Shown: positions 14,941-24,285 of the stretch, piece after piece
Position numbering within the stretch: the stretch's first letter is position 1
Layout of the letters: each line of letters begins with the position of its first letter
NCBI GenBank assembly: GCA_964425225.1
Contig: CAYRMD010000075.1
Span: 1-24,758, forward strand
DNA: 24,758 bases
Direction: 5' to 3'
Origin: BPJU01 sp964425225
Lineage (GTDB): Bacteria > Planctomycetota > Planctomycetia > Pirellulales > Pirellulaceae
Translations under genes and position numbers: made by a program
Notes under the pieces: model-generated
The model's database searches: none
Told to the model about the DNA's origin: nothing
Seen by the model: only the letters and a program-made list of their open reading frames with translations

Positions 14941-15969
14941 CGCGAACGACCCGCAGGGCGCATTCTAAACGTGCGCCTTAGGCCACTGTTGGCGCTCGAG
15001 TCAATCAGCCCACGCCGATGAACTCGGCCGAGAAAAGGGATGCTACGTTAGCCGATCGCACGGGACGAACAGTACCTGTCGGACGGTAACGGAGGAACGC
15101 GAAAGACGACGCGGAAAATGATGGCGAACTGCCCTTTCAGGGCCGTGGGATGATTCGGCATCGCATACCCAGGTGTTGCGCTTTGCACCTGTTCGAACCC
15201 AGGCCCTTGCCTCGGCTCGCGGAAACGGCCCTTCAGGCCGGACATGCATGGCGATTCTCGTTTCGGTGGCTAAAAGGCTCGTACCACTCTAGCGTGAATG
15301 TGAACGACACGCGCCTTACTGGGCATGCCGATGGAACGCGGTTCTGGGTGCAATCGCGTCCGACGGCCGAGCAAACTGAAGCCGTTGCTGTGTTGGGAGT
15401 CCAGCCGGAGTCAGTTCTCGACAGTTATTCTGAGCTGCAACCCTTGAGCTGCTGTAGAGATCCTTCGGAAACATAGTGGTAACTTTTGCCGAATCATTCG
15501 CCGTCCGAAACGTCCGGGCCTATCTTTTGTGGCCCGCCGTGTCCTTTATCTCTCGATGGTTTCAATTCCAACGAACACAACATTGAAAACGAGAAGCGTG
15601 TTGCCCTCGGCGACAACCACTTCGCAGTCTCTGCTTAATAGATGCGGGGCTTCCCACAAGGTTCCAGTGTAACACCGCTAACTTATGCAGAGGTTCCTTT
15701 ACCGTTTCTTACATCGAGCGACAATTGGCGCAAGCCGGGATCCCTGACGCAACGACAACATCCAGTGCTCCTGCGGGTGGCGGCAATATTCACGCGCAGC
15801 CGCTGCGTATTATGTTGCCGTCGTAGTTCACGAACCAGAGGTTGAAAACGCTCCGCTCCGGCGGATCAAAACTTTTCACGCACCGTTGCCAAAGAGTAGC
15901 GATCGGTTGGCGCACTCCCTACCGGACAAGTGGCCGGGTAGATATGCGGAATTCGCTTGTAAGACACCC
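14941..15969. other. one-kilobase non-coding or decayed stretch
   Basis: No gene could be supported. Open frames on either strand lack start signals and recognisable motifs, and their sequences do not resemble known families. It may hold further transposon debris to the right of the IS1634-like relic. A short bulged hairpin (CTACC/GGTAG arms, ~15921-15945) lies just past the end of the minus-strand ABC exporter gene but lacks a T-tract. Confidence 0.4.
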
Positions 15970-17928
15970 TTACGCTGACCGGAGCAACGCTAGATCCCGT
16001 AAGCGGCTATACGTAGGACACGTGGCTAGAAGCTGCTCGTGCGTGCCGTCTCCGACAATCTGCCCGCTTTCCATGACCACAATTCGATCGGCCAGTGCCA
16101 AAGTCGACCAGCGGTGCGTCACAAGGATCATGGTGCGACCATGCTTGAAGTGTGCCAACGCTTCGTGAATGGCTTGTTCACTTTCTAAGTCGATCTGGCT
16201 TGTAGCTTCGTCCAGTAACAAGATATCCGGATTACGCAGCATCGCGCGGGCTAAGGCCACACGCTGACGTTGTCCTCCGGAAAGCCGATTGCCATTTTCA
16301 CCGATGACCGTATGGTAGCCGTGTTCGAGTTGTTCCTCGATGAAACGATGGCAATGCGCTCGACGCGCCACTTCCACCACTTGCTGAAATTCGGCCTCCG
16401 GAGATCCGTATCGGATGTTTGCCAACACCGTGTCATTGAACAGGGAGAACTGTTGCGAAACAATGCTGATGCGAGATCTAAGGTCGGACAATGCCATTTC
16501 ACGGAGATCCACATCATCGAGCCGAACTGCTCCCCGGTCAGGATCGTAAAAACGCAAGAGAAGTTTGATCAGAGTTGTTTTCCCCGAACCATTTGGGCCG
16601 ACGATCGCTACCGTTTGACCAAAAGGAATCTCCAAACATAAGTCTCTCAGCACGGGTAGATTGGGTGTGTAAGAAAAGTGGACGTGATCAAAAAAAAGCT
16701 TTCGATGCGGCCGTGGCAGACTACGGGGTCGAGGTGGATCGGCCACACGCGGTTGCATATCCAGAGCCGGAAAAAAGCGATCGGCGGCGGCGATCCCACT
16801 GTGCACCGATCCGAAAATGTCGGACAAACGGCGAGCTGGATCAGCAGCGCCGACAAGTAATCCATAAAAAACCAACAAGTCGGCTAGCTCTAGTGGCCGG
16901 CTTGTAAATGGGATACCGAACAGCGTGGTCTGACGGTTTAATACGAGATACGCCCCAGCCAAGAGCGCCACGGTTACAATACCCAAACCAAGGAGTTCCG
17001 TGATCGGTTTGGCTAGCGAGCCATAAAAGGCGATGCGCATCGCTCGTCGGTAACAATCCCAACTCTTGCGCTCGAATCGCTGGCGTTCATGTTCTTCCAT
17101 GCAAAAGGACTGTACAACAGAAAGCCCTTGAAACGTTTCGAGTACAACTTCCTGCAGACGCATATTCTCCCGTAACAGCCGGTGCGTCACCCTTCGAATC
17201 GAACCGCCTAGCCACCGTAGTAAGAAGGCTGCCGCTGGAGCCAAGACGAGCGACAATACAAGCAATTGCCAACAAATATAGGCAGCCCCACCAAGGCAGA
17301 CAATCATCTTCAAGGGTTCTCGTACCGCACTTCCTAATAGATGACTCAAGCCGTTGGCGATAGCCGTGATGTCCTGATACATGTGTGACATCATTCCAGC
17401 CGTACCCCGCTCAGCGTATACCGCAGGATCTAATCGCAATACTTGATCAAAAAGCCGCTGCTGTAGGTGACGTGTGATCAATTGGTTCAGCCGCGCGGAC
17501 AACACAATACTTCCCACCAAACAAGTGTCCTTTACGGCGGTGGCAAGCAGTATAACGGCTGTTACTAAAACGAGCGTTTGAAAAGGATCGCGCGGCATAA
17601 AGCGATCCACCCACGGTTCCACTCGCTTGAGGCGTTCCAGGCTATCGAACTCGACCTTGCGCTGAGCAACTGCAAGTGCTCTTTCGGAACCCGGAGGCAA
17701 GCTGGCAATGCTCGAGTCTAATTTCTTCAGGGTTTCGACGTGGCTAGCGATAGTCGCGTCGATCCATTCCGGCAAGGACTTGTTGTAAAGCACTACCTGA
17801 AAAACTGGATAAAGAGCCCCAATGTTAGCACCCCAAAGAAGGGCTACCACTAAGGAACACACCAAAGTTGCCACCAATGTCCCTGGATATTTACCTGAGA
17901 GTCGAACGGCTCGATAAAACGGCTTCAT
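15970..17928 (-). CDS. MsbA-like ABC exporter, fused membrane and ATPase domains
   Basis: Half-transporter of the lipid/drug exporter type (652 residues) that would act as a homodimer in the inner membrane. ATG 17928 precedes MKPFYRAVRL; an AAGGAG lies ~14 nt upstream, further than usual. Residues ~15-360 hold the membrane domain. The extracytoplasmic stretch between the first two membrane segments (~50-115, rich in charged residues and helical) is longer than in MsbA. The ATPase half shows Walker A GPNGSGKT (444-451), Q-loop in VSQQFSLF, signature LSGGQRQR (549-556), Walker B ILLLDEATS (569-577) and H-loop His605. The D-loop reads SQID where SALD is usual; similar Q-containing versions occur in other MsbA-type proteins. 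The substrate (lipid, glycolipid or drug) is not readable. It is the last of three minus-strand genes but 0.9 kb from the next, so it is probably transcribed alone. Confidence 0.92.
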   Translation of the reverse strand: MKPFYRAVRLSGKYPGTLVATLVCSLVVALLWGANIGALYPVFQVVLYNKSLPEWIDATIASHVETLKKLDSSIASLPPGSERALAVAQRKVEFDSLERLKRVEPWVDRFMPRDPFQTLVLVTAVILLATAVKDTCLVGSIVLSARLNQLITRHLQQRLFDQVLRLDPAVYAERGTAGMMSHMYQDITAIANGLSHLLGSAVREPLKMIVCLGGAAYICWQLLVLSLVLAPAAAFLLRWLGGSIRRVTHRLLRENMRLQEVVLETFQGLSVVQSFCMEEHERQRFERKSWDCYRRAMRIAFYGSLAKPITELLGLGIVTVALLAGAYLVLNRQTTLFGIPFTSRPLELADLLVFYGLLVGAADPARRLSDIFGSVHSGIAAADRFFPALDMQPRVADPPRPRSLPRPHRKLFFDHVHFSYTPNLPVLRDLCLEIPFGQTVAIVGPNGSGKTTLIKLLLRFYDPDRGAVRLDDVDLREMALSDLRSRISIVSQQFSLFNDTVLANIRYGSPEAEFQQVVEVARRAHCHRFIEEQLEHGYHTVIGENGNRLSGGQRQRVALARAMLRNPDILLLDEATSQIDLESEQAIHEALAHFKHGRTMILVTHRWSTLALADRIVVMESGQIVGDGTHEQLLATCPTYSRLRDLALLRSA

Positions 17929-18834
17929 TTGCCAGTTGCCCGCTCCTTGGTTGCAATAGTGACAACGTCATGGAACGAAACAAGGTAGTTGCGCCGAGTC
18001 ACCCGGAGTTCATGGCGTCTTGCAGGATGCGCCCCGGTGGACAACACGTCGATTGCCCTGCCCGTTCACCCCAGCACTCGAAGCAGATGGCGTGCGATTA
18101 ACGGCCGCCTCATTCTTGAACAGTACTGGAATACATCATGCGTGCGACGCACATCGATACAATAAACCAAACTTGTAAGAACGTACAATTACTTCGCTTG
18201 TGAGCCCACATATCTCGCTACGTTGCCCGAAGGTCCTGCCTTTACTGTGCCGGTCAAGGTATCAGCCCGCGACGTGACGAGTCAAGATCGACTTGAGGTA
18301 AGAATCCGTCCGGCGTGTACCTCGTGGTTGTCGGTGGGATTTTGGTCTACAAGGCTGGCCACGACAGGAGTCTGCCTATTTTCCGCGAGGGGAATGGACG
18401 CCAGGTATCTGCATTGATGGTAAATGAAATCTCGGTTATTTGCCAAGCCTAGCGTAGGTATCCCTTTTTCGACCCGACCCAATGAGAGTCGATGCGGGGG
18501 CTTTTTGGCAAAGGCTTTTCGTGGGGCGAGGACGCAACAGAGCCACGACCGTAAGAAAGCGGCCTATTCAAATCCATGCCAAGGCGCAAGCAGATTCAAC
18601 GCAAAGGCGGAAGTAGGCCATTGACATGTATCTCTTGCGTTTGTTGCGGCTCGGCGCCTTTACGTTAACTATTTACCTACAAATGTGACGCACGCCAGCC
18701 GTGGCCCGTGCGGCCTATTTTACGATGCGGACGCGAAAATCGCGTGTTGCACACGATACTTTTCAAAAGATCGGCACTTCTGACAACAGAAGCTACATGC
18801 CCTGTCCTGAATCCGGCAGCGGCAAGAGCGACCA
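17929..18834. other. non-coding stretch with repeat remnants
   Basis: No protein or RNA gene is supported on either strand. The right half contains the third copy of the dispersed repeat with its flanks. The left end must include the ABC exporter promoter, but I see no clean pair of hexamers. Confidence 0.45.
18535..18564 (+). repeat. dispersed 30-bp repeat, copy 3
   Basis: Matches copy 1 at 26 of 30 positions. The wider unit spans ~18507-18606: AAAGGC and a G-rich run before the core, then ATTCAAA, GGCGCAAG and ATTCAACGC after it, mirroring the flanks of copy 2 near 10.8 kb. It is the most diverged of the three. Confidence 0.7.
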
Positions 18835-20922
18835 TTACGGCAAACCGTCACGTTTACAATAGCGTTCAAGCCAATCGAAGAACACACGCTGCCACAGGAT
18901 ACTGTTTTGCGGAGTAAGAACCCAGTGACCTTCGTTGGGAAAGTAAAGAAACCGTGAGGGCACGCCGCGAACTTGCGCCGCCGTGAACCCTTCGATTCCC
19001 TGGGTTACGGGGACTCGAAAATCCTTCTCGCCGTGAATCACTAATAACGGCGTTTTCCATTGGCTCACATACCGATGTGGAGAAAACTTTTCATAGAGTT
19101 GCCGAACCGTTTCACTTGACCAGTAAGGTCCGCCTAAATCATGGTTGACGAAGAAGAGCTCTTCGGTGGAACCATATGCCGATTCGAGATTGAATACTCC
19201 ACAATGGGCTATCATGCAACAGAACCGGTCTTGGTGGTTGCCCATAAGCCAGTAGACCGTGTAGCCCCCAAAACTGGCTCCTACGGCGGCTACTCGACGG
19301 CGATCGATATAGGATTGGGCCATCATCTCGTCCGTCGCAGCGAGGATATCCTGCATCGCCTGACCACCCCAGTCTCGGGAGATCTGGTCGTTCCATTGCT
19401 GGCCAAAACCCGGTAGACCGCGGCGATTCGGTGCCAACACCACATAACCTTGCGCAGCCATCAAATGAAAATTCCACCGATACGAGAAGAACTGACTGAC
19501 TTGACTTTGGGGTCCGCCCTGGCAGTACGTAATCATCGGCCAGGTGCGTTGTGGGTCAAAGTCCGGCGGAAAGATGAGCCAACAATGAATTGCTTTACCG
19601 TCACTTGCGCGTACCCACCTTTGTTCCACACGTGGTACGTCCAGTTGGGCATAGATCGTGCCGTTCACCTGCGTCAGTAACTCGCTATGACCATCAGCAG
19701 GACGAATCAAGTAGAGCTCTTCGGGGCTAATCATATCCTGTCGCGCAGCTAGAATCCATTGTCCGTCGCGACTGGTGTTGCAAAGCCGCCAATCGTGCCA
19801 CCCTTTCGTTACCGGCTGAACCGTCGATCGATCGACTTGTATCTGAAAAATTTGGCGCGTGCCCAGCACCTCGGATTCGAACAGGAGCGAGCTGCTGTCG
19901 TATGTCCATTGTGCTCGATGCGTGGTTTGATCCAACCCCGACGTCACTTCACGTATCAGCCCGGTTGCCCGGTCAAACAGCATGATCCGATTGCGGTCCG
20001 ATTCGTAGCCGGGGGTAGCCATCGAGTGAAATGCAATGCTCGTCCCGTCCGGCGAATAACGTGGGTCCATATCGTAGCCGTCCATCCCGTGAGTAATGCA
20101 ACGCCGGTTTTCTGGACGGTCGATGTGTATCAAATAGATGTCACTATCCGTTGATTCCGCTGGGTTGTTGACAAGCTTCATCGTCAAAGCCAACTCACTG
20201 CCATCCGGTGACCAATCGAACTGTTCGGCTCCTCCGAAAGGCAGCATCGGGCAATCGGCTCGAAGCGCACGCATGAGATCGATCGGATCCGCTACGCTTC
20301 CGTCTGACTCCCACGCACTAAGATGCACGTGGTTATACGAATAATCGTGCCATTTGTCCCAATGGCGAAAGAGGAGCGAATCGATAAGCCGAGCATCCGC
20401 CTTCGGCAAATCCGGGTAGATTTCTTGTATGGTCTTGTCCAGTTTCACGCGGCGTACAAACGCTAGGTGTTCCCCTGTGGGACTGGCTCGAACATGGGAT
20501 ACCGCCTCCGTAAAGCGGCTGATTTGCCTGAGTTCACTGGTGGCCGGATCGAGCAACCAGAGTTGTGCCGGCGCGTCGTCGTCCGCCCGACGCGCAAGAA
20601 ACAAGAGTTGCAACCGACGATCTCTTTCGACCCACTGCACCGAACTGAGCGATTCCAGACGATCCTGTACCAGGCGGTCTTGGCGATCTGCGAGTCGCAG
20701 AACGTGTAACTCCGACCACCCGCGATTCTCCGCGACATCATAACGGCGCACACCGTAGGCTACCCACGCGCCATCTGGCGATAACCAGCCTCCTTCCAGA
20801 CGCCCTAATTGCCACAACGTTTCGGGAGTCATCCGTTCGGCTCGGCCAAAACGAGCCGTAACTGAATGCCCCCACACAGCGATTGCAAGTAGGAACCAAG
20901 CGGAATAGGAATTTCGAGACAT
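18835..20922 (-). CDS. exported S9-family (prolyl oligopeptidase/acylaminoacyl peptidase-like) serine peptidase
   Basis: Serine peptidase that removes or cleaves short peptides outside the cytoplasm. ATG 20922 is preferred because the signal peptide (SRNSYSAWFLLAIAVWG) begins there; ATG 20937 and GTG 21003 are in-frame alternatives and none has a good ribosome-binding site. Numbered from 20922 (695 residues), residues ~30-420 form a beta-propeller with repeated WSPDG/YSPDG/SRDG blade motifs that gates the active site, and ~430-695 an alpha/beta-hydrolase. The triad is complete: Ser550 in GASFGGY, Asp634 in HGEKDFRVP and His666 in NEGHW. The YCQGGP stretch near 467 supplies the usual oxyanion region. 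Length and order match bacterial acylaminoacyl peptidase-like enzymes. The PSCyt1 gene ends 169 bp upstream on the same strand; cotranscription is possible, with no obvious functional link. Confidence 0.92.
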   Translation of the reverse strand: MSRNSYSAWFLLAIAVWGHSVTARFGRAERMTPETLWQLGRLEGGWLSPDGAWVAYGVRRYDVAENRGWSELHVLRLADRQDRLVQDRLESLSSVQWVERDRRLQLLFLARRADDDAPAQLWLLDPATSELRQISRFTEAVSHVRASPTGEHLAFVRRVKLDKTIQEIYPDLPKADARLIDSLLFRHWDKWHDYSYNHVHLSAWESDGSVADPIDLMRALRADCPMLPFGGAEQFDWSPDGSELALTMKLVNNPAESTDSDIYLIHIDRPENRRCITHGMDGYDMDPRYSPDGTSIAFHSMATPGYESDRNRIMLFDRATGLIREVTSGLDQTTHRAQWTYDSSSLLFESEVLGTRQIFQIQVDRSTVQPVTKGWHDWRLCNTSRDGQWILAARQDMISPEELYLIRPADGHSELLTQVNGTIYAQLDVPRVEQRWVRASDGKAIHCWLIFPPDFDPQRTWPMITYCQGGPQSQVSQFFSYRWNFHLMAAQGYVVLAPNRRGLPGFGQQWNDQISRDWGGQAMQDILAATDEMMAQSYIDRRRVAAVGASFGGYTVYWLMGNHQDRFCCMIAHCGVFNLESAYGSTEELFFVNHDLGGPYWSSETVRQLYEKFSPHRYVSQWKTPLLVIHGEKDFRVPVTQGIEGFTAAQVRGVPSRFLYFPNEGHWVLTPQNSILWQRVFFDWLERYCKRDGLP

Positions 20923-21091
20923 AACGCGCACCGTCATAACAGCTGATATCGTCTGCTTCCACGGACACTCAAAACACAACCGTAAGCTCTGGGCACAGGA
21001 CACCTAAATCTAGCTTATAGATCCCAAAAAGCGCTTTGGCTTCGTATAGCCCTGTACCGCCGTAACGCGCACCGGATTCGGCTTGTAAGTG

Positions 21092-23617
21092 CTAATCCAG
21101 GTAGACAAACTCGTTGAGGTTCAACGCCATTAAGCAGAAGGCTTGAAGAGCCATGAATTCGGATAATCCATCCTGTGACTGGAGTTGGTCGATGAGCTGG
21201 ACTCCTCGCGCGATTTCCCCTGCCGAGACCGGGCGCTGTACCACACGCTCCAACACCCAGCGTACCTGATCCCCTTTGTCACTGGGAAAACTTTGAGCAG
21301 CAGCTTGAGCCAGCAGACCGGCTTGCTCGTTGAGGAACTCACTGTTGAGCATCACCAAAGCTTGTGTCGGAAGCGTCGTGGTGAATCGGACCGGGCAGCT
21401 AAAATCTACATCCGGCCCATCGAATAGGGCGATTAAAGGCGGGATCAGCGATCGCTTGACATGGATATAGACACTGCGACGTACTTGTTCGGCCGGAGGC
21501 GATTGCTCCCAACCTGATCCGGGCCGAGACTGTCCGTGCAACACCTCGGGCGGAATTACGGGGAAAATACTCGGTCCACCAATCCGACTCAAATTGAGCG
21601 TGCCATTGACCGCAAGAATCGAATCGCGGATTTCCTCAGCCGTCAAGCGTCGCATGTCAAAGCGCCAAAACCAATCGTTGTTCGGGTCCTTTACTAAGGC
21701 TTCTGGATAAGCTTCCGAGGACATCTGGTACGTGCTGGATAAGAGGATAAGTCGGTGGAGGTATTTCCATCGCCAGCCAGATTGAACGAATTCGTCGGCT
21801 AGCCAATCGAGCAGTTCTGGATGCGTGGGGCGATCTCCAGCAAAGCCGAAATTGTTCGACGATCGGACTAACCCGCGGCCGAAGTGATATTGCCAGATAC
21901 GATTGACGATGACGCGAGCTGTCAGCGGGTTGTCTGGCGAAGCGATCCATTCGGCTAAAGCCCGTCGACGACCGCACGTTTCGCGCCCTGGAACGATATT
22001 AGGTGCTGGTGGATCCAATACCGAAGGAAACCCCGGCTGGACCAACTCGCTGGGCGCATGCGGATTGCCCCGTACCAGGACATACGTATCGGGAGCTTCC
22101 GGGCCGTGTTCTTTGACGCAAAGCGCCTGGCGAAGTCCCTTGGGTGGATGAGCCTCCAGGTGCTCGCGCTTTCGGAACAGCTCCACATACCGCTCGAATT
22201 GCTGGTCGCTAAGCACCCCCGGAACACGGCTCTTGATAATACCAACTCGGTGTTGACGATGCTGGAATTCCTGTTTTTCCACATCGGTCAATGTAGGTAG
22301 CACCAGCTTTTCCAGTTCCTCGAGTTCATCGGTGACCTGCCGTAGTTGCTGGCGATGCCGCGCCGATTCGGCTTCGAAGCGCCGCTTTTCTTCGTCGGTG
22401 GCCACCACACGCACCGATGCATCCAGCACCGTCTCGTGAGCGCGCACGCCGTAGCGGCGTACATTGCGAATAAAAGCAAGCATCCGATAGTAGTCTGCCT
22501 GTGGGATCGGATCCAACTTGTGATTGTGACAACGAGCACAATTGATCGTCAGACCAAGGAATACTTGCGAAATGGTAGTCAGAACATCATCTAAATCGTC
22601 GTAAAGTGCCTGCTCGGCATCGGACGGTTCATCGTCCCAAGGGCCCAATCGATAAAAACCCGTCGCAATGATTGTCTCAGCGGTCACCTCATCCAATTCG
22701 TCCCCTGCCAACTGTTCGAGGATAAATTGGTCGTAAGGTTTGTCGGTATTCAGAGCATTTATCACATAGTCGCGATATTGCCATACGAAAGGCTTAGCTC
22801 CATCACGTTCAAAACTGTTGGTTTCCGCATAGCGCACTAGATCAAGCCAATGGCGCGCCCAACGCTCGCCATAGTGCGGTGACTGTAGAAGCCGATCTAC
22901 CAACCGTTCATAGGCCTGAGGTGAATCGTCCGCCAAGAAATCCCGTATCTCCTCCGGTGAGGGCGGCAAGCCCAACACATCGAAATAGACGCGTCGAATC
23001 AAGGTGACTTTGCTTGCCGGTGGCGCTGGACGTAGCCCTTCAGCCTCCAAGCGTGCCAAAATGAACGCATCGATCGGGGTGCGAACCCACGCCTCATTGG
23101 CAACAGCAGGCACTTCGGGGCGTCGCACCGGACGAAAAGCCCAAAAGCGCTTTGCCGATTCGCTCACCGCCGGTTCATGTCCGGCGGCCTCTTGTTCTTT
23201 CGGAGCATAAATCTCCTCCTGCGGGTCGAACGGAACCCCCATTCGTACCCACGCTGTAAGCACGGCTATCTCCGCATCGGGTAGACGCCCCGAGGGAGGC
23301 ATTTGCAAATCCTCATAGCGGATTGCGCTCAGCAACAGGCTTTCATCGGGAGATTGCAAGTTCACTGCCGGTCCGCTCTCGCCGCCCTTCAAAAGATCCT
23401 GGCGATTCGACAAGCGCAAACTGCCCTTAACCTCGACTTGCCCGCCGTGGCAGGTAAAACACCGACGCGAAAGAATGGGACGCACACGATCGCGATAAAA
23501 TCGGACCGGCTCGCCGCTGGAAACTACCGTTGATTCCGTGGGCGCCTGAGCACCCGCAACTTGAAACGTTCCAACAATCCCGATAGACACAAGTGCAACC
23601 AGCCACGGACGCTTCAT
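21092..23617 (-). CDS. secreted PSCyt1 c-type cytochrome / DUF1549 / DUF1553 protein
   Basis: Large exported heme-motif protein characteristic of Planctomycetes and Verrucomicrobia. ATG 23617 follows GGGAG at 8-nt spacing and begins a signal peptide ending near AGAQA (residues 1-25). Domain order in 841 residues: PSCyt1 planctomycete cytochrome C (~37-115) with CFTCH (53-57) as heme-binding CxxCH; DUF1549 (~160-365), including WARHWLDLVRYAET and the second NCARCHNHKLDPI motif; a charged, partly coiled-coil linker (~400-500); and DUF1553 (~550-800) with NRIWQYHFGRGLV, GDRPTHPELLDWLA and LSSTYQMSS. Members are thought to take part in periplasmic degradation of complex polymers, but biochemical proof is scarce. 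They are usually followed by a DUF1501 gene; none is present here, where the next gene is an S9 peptidase. Confidence 0.94.
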   Translation of the reverse strand: MKRPWLVALVSIGIVGTFQVAGAQAPTESTVVSSGEPVRFYRDRVRPILSRRCFTCHGGQVEVKGSLRLSNRQDLLKGGESGPAVNLQSPDESLLLSAIRYEDLQMPPSGRLPDAEIAVLTAWVRMGVPFDPQEEIYAPKEQEAAGHEPAVSESAKRFWAFRPVRRPEVPAVANEAWVRTPIDAFILARLEAEGLRPAPPASKVTLIRRVYFDVLGLPPSPEEIRDFLADDSPQAYERLVDRLLQSPHYGERWARHWLDLVRYAETNSFERDGAKPFVWQYRDYVINALNTDKPYDQFILEQLAGDELDEVTAETIIATGFYRLGPWDDEPSDAEQALYDDLDDVLTTISQVFLGLTINCARCHNHKLDPIPQADYYRMLAFIRNVRRYGVRAHETVLDASVRVVATDEEKRRFEAESARHRQQLRQVTDELEELEKLVLPTLTDVEKQEFQHRQHRVGIIKSRVPGVLSDQQFERYVELFRKREHLEAHPPKGLRQALCVKEHGPEAPDTYVLVRGNPHAPSELVQPGFPSVLDPPAPNIVPGRETCGRRRALAEWIASPDNPLTARVIVNRIWQYHFGRGLVRSSNNFGFAGDRPTHPELLDWLADEFVQSGWRWKYLHRLILLSSTYQMSSEAYPEALVKDPNNDWFWRFDMRRLTAEEIRDSILAVNGTLNLSRIGGPSIFPVIPPEVLHGQSRPGSGWEQSPPAEQVRRSVYIHVKRSLIPPLIALFDGPDVDFSCPVRFTTTLPTQALVMLNSEFLNEQAGLLAQAAAQSFPSDKGDQVRWVLERVVQRPVSAGEIARGVQLIDQLQSQDGLSEFMALQAFCLMALNLNEFVYLD

Positions 23618-24166
23618 ATCGGCAGCTCCCAGGACTGTGAAGTGATTGTCAATACCCACCCCGCAGCGCTAACGGTTTTTGACACCGAAAACTGCTTCGA
23701 TCTCCGATTCGGTTTTTTGCCCTCTCCTACGGTGCTTATTGACGCATGGGTTTACTTTGTCTGAAAAACTGACGCAATGCAACATGGAGCGCACGTCGGA
23801 CCGGTGGGGACGAGCGTCGCATGAGCAGAGGCGAAGTACCGGCGGCCAGTGGCGCTCGGCGTGGCGTTCCGCTCAAGGTGTGTGCGTCACGGTCATAGGT
23901 GAAAGAATTTTTAACGCAGAGGCGCAGCGATAAGTAAGTTGACAACACCCGCTCAAGAGTGGTAGAGCGTCGCCGTCAGATCGGACATTGGGTCGCAGAG
24001 ATCCACTAACGTGCGTACGCCGAGGATACCTTAAACGATGCCTTTCCAACTAGGGTCACGAACCGCTTTTTGAGTCGCAACCTATTGCTGTGGCGATGGA
24101 TGCGTCGAATGTGGTGAGGTCGGCACCCACGCCCCGGAGGTGGCCGAAGGTCGTAGCAAAGATTTT
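23618..24166. other. intergenic region with a repeat tail at 23911-23929
   Basis: No gene is supported. TTAACGCAGAGGCGCAGCG (23911-23929) matches the 'taacgcagaggcgcag' tails next to the dispersed repeat (compare minus strand ~10800-10815 and plus strand 18595-18608). The PSCyt1 promoter must lie at the left end on the minus strand, but I could not single it out. Confidence 0.45.
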
Positions 24167-24206
24167 TTGACAAGTTACTTGACATTCTAGACAGAAAGGC
24201 TAAATT
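24167..24206 (+). promoter_or_regulatory. sigma70-type promoter for the small RNA candidate
   Basis: Two perfect TTGACA hexamers (24167-24172 and 24179-24184) lie 12 bp apart behind a T-run. The second is 16 nt from TAAATT (24201-24206), predicting a start at about 24212. Both hexamers equal those of the protoglobin operon promoter (TTGACA, TAAATT). Confidence 0.6.
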
Positions 24207-24211
24207 CACTA

Positions 24212-24285
24212 GTGCAAGTGGGTCAGCTGCCCCTACCCGCTTTGCCCCGTGTAAGGTCACTACCCCGCCTTACACGGGTTTTTTA
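24212..24285 (+). ncRNA. candidate ~74-nt small RNA with two abutting hairpins
   Basis: The predicted start (~24212) falls directly before hairpin 1: GCAAGTGGGT (24214-24223) pairs with ACCCGCTTTGC (24235-24245; one bulge, one wobble). Hairpin 2 starts at the next base and ends in a T-run. Both loops are 11 nt long and carry CTGCCCC or CTACCCC at the same register. No protein gene lies upstream on this strand for over 1 kb, since the neighbouring cytochrome gene reads away, so the terminator has no other obvious transcript. C-rich loops in bacterial small RNAs often target Shine-Dalgarno sequences, but any target here is unknown. I recognise no known RNA family. Confidence 0.5.
24246..24284 (+). 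terminator. intrinsic terminator
   Basis: CCCGTGTAAGG (24246-24256) and CCTTACACGGG (24268-24278) form a perfect 11-bp stem with an 11-nt loop, followed at once by six T residues (24279-24284). It is the clearest terminator in the window and forms the 3' hairpin of the small RNA candidate. Confidence 0.8.

Noticed and set aside
15150..15476. A 108-codon plus-strand open frame in the gap after the IS relic.
   Set aside because: There is no start signal or recognisable domain, and the composition is like neighbouring decayed DNA.
15559..15590. A GTTTCAAT ... ATTGAAAAC pair resembling the ends of a CRISPR repeat.
   Set aside because: Only one copy exists, no spacer-repeat periodicity follows, and no cas gene is present. 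A 7-bp inverted repeat in AT-rich DNA is not an array.
21026..21041. CCAAA...TTTGG inverted repeat between the PSCyt1 and S9 peptidase genes, considered as a terminator.
   Set aside because: Only five pairs, AT-rich, with a poor T-run on the relevant strand; too weak to call.
24212..24285. The structured segment considered as a tRNA, 6S RNA, tmRNA or SRP RNA.
   Set aside because: There is no cloverleaf or CCA end, it is too short for 6S or tmRNA, and the SRP GNAR-type loop motif is missing.
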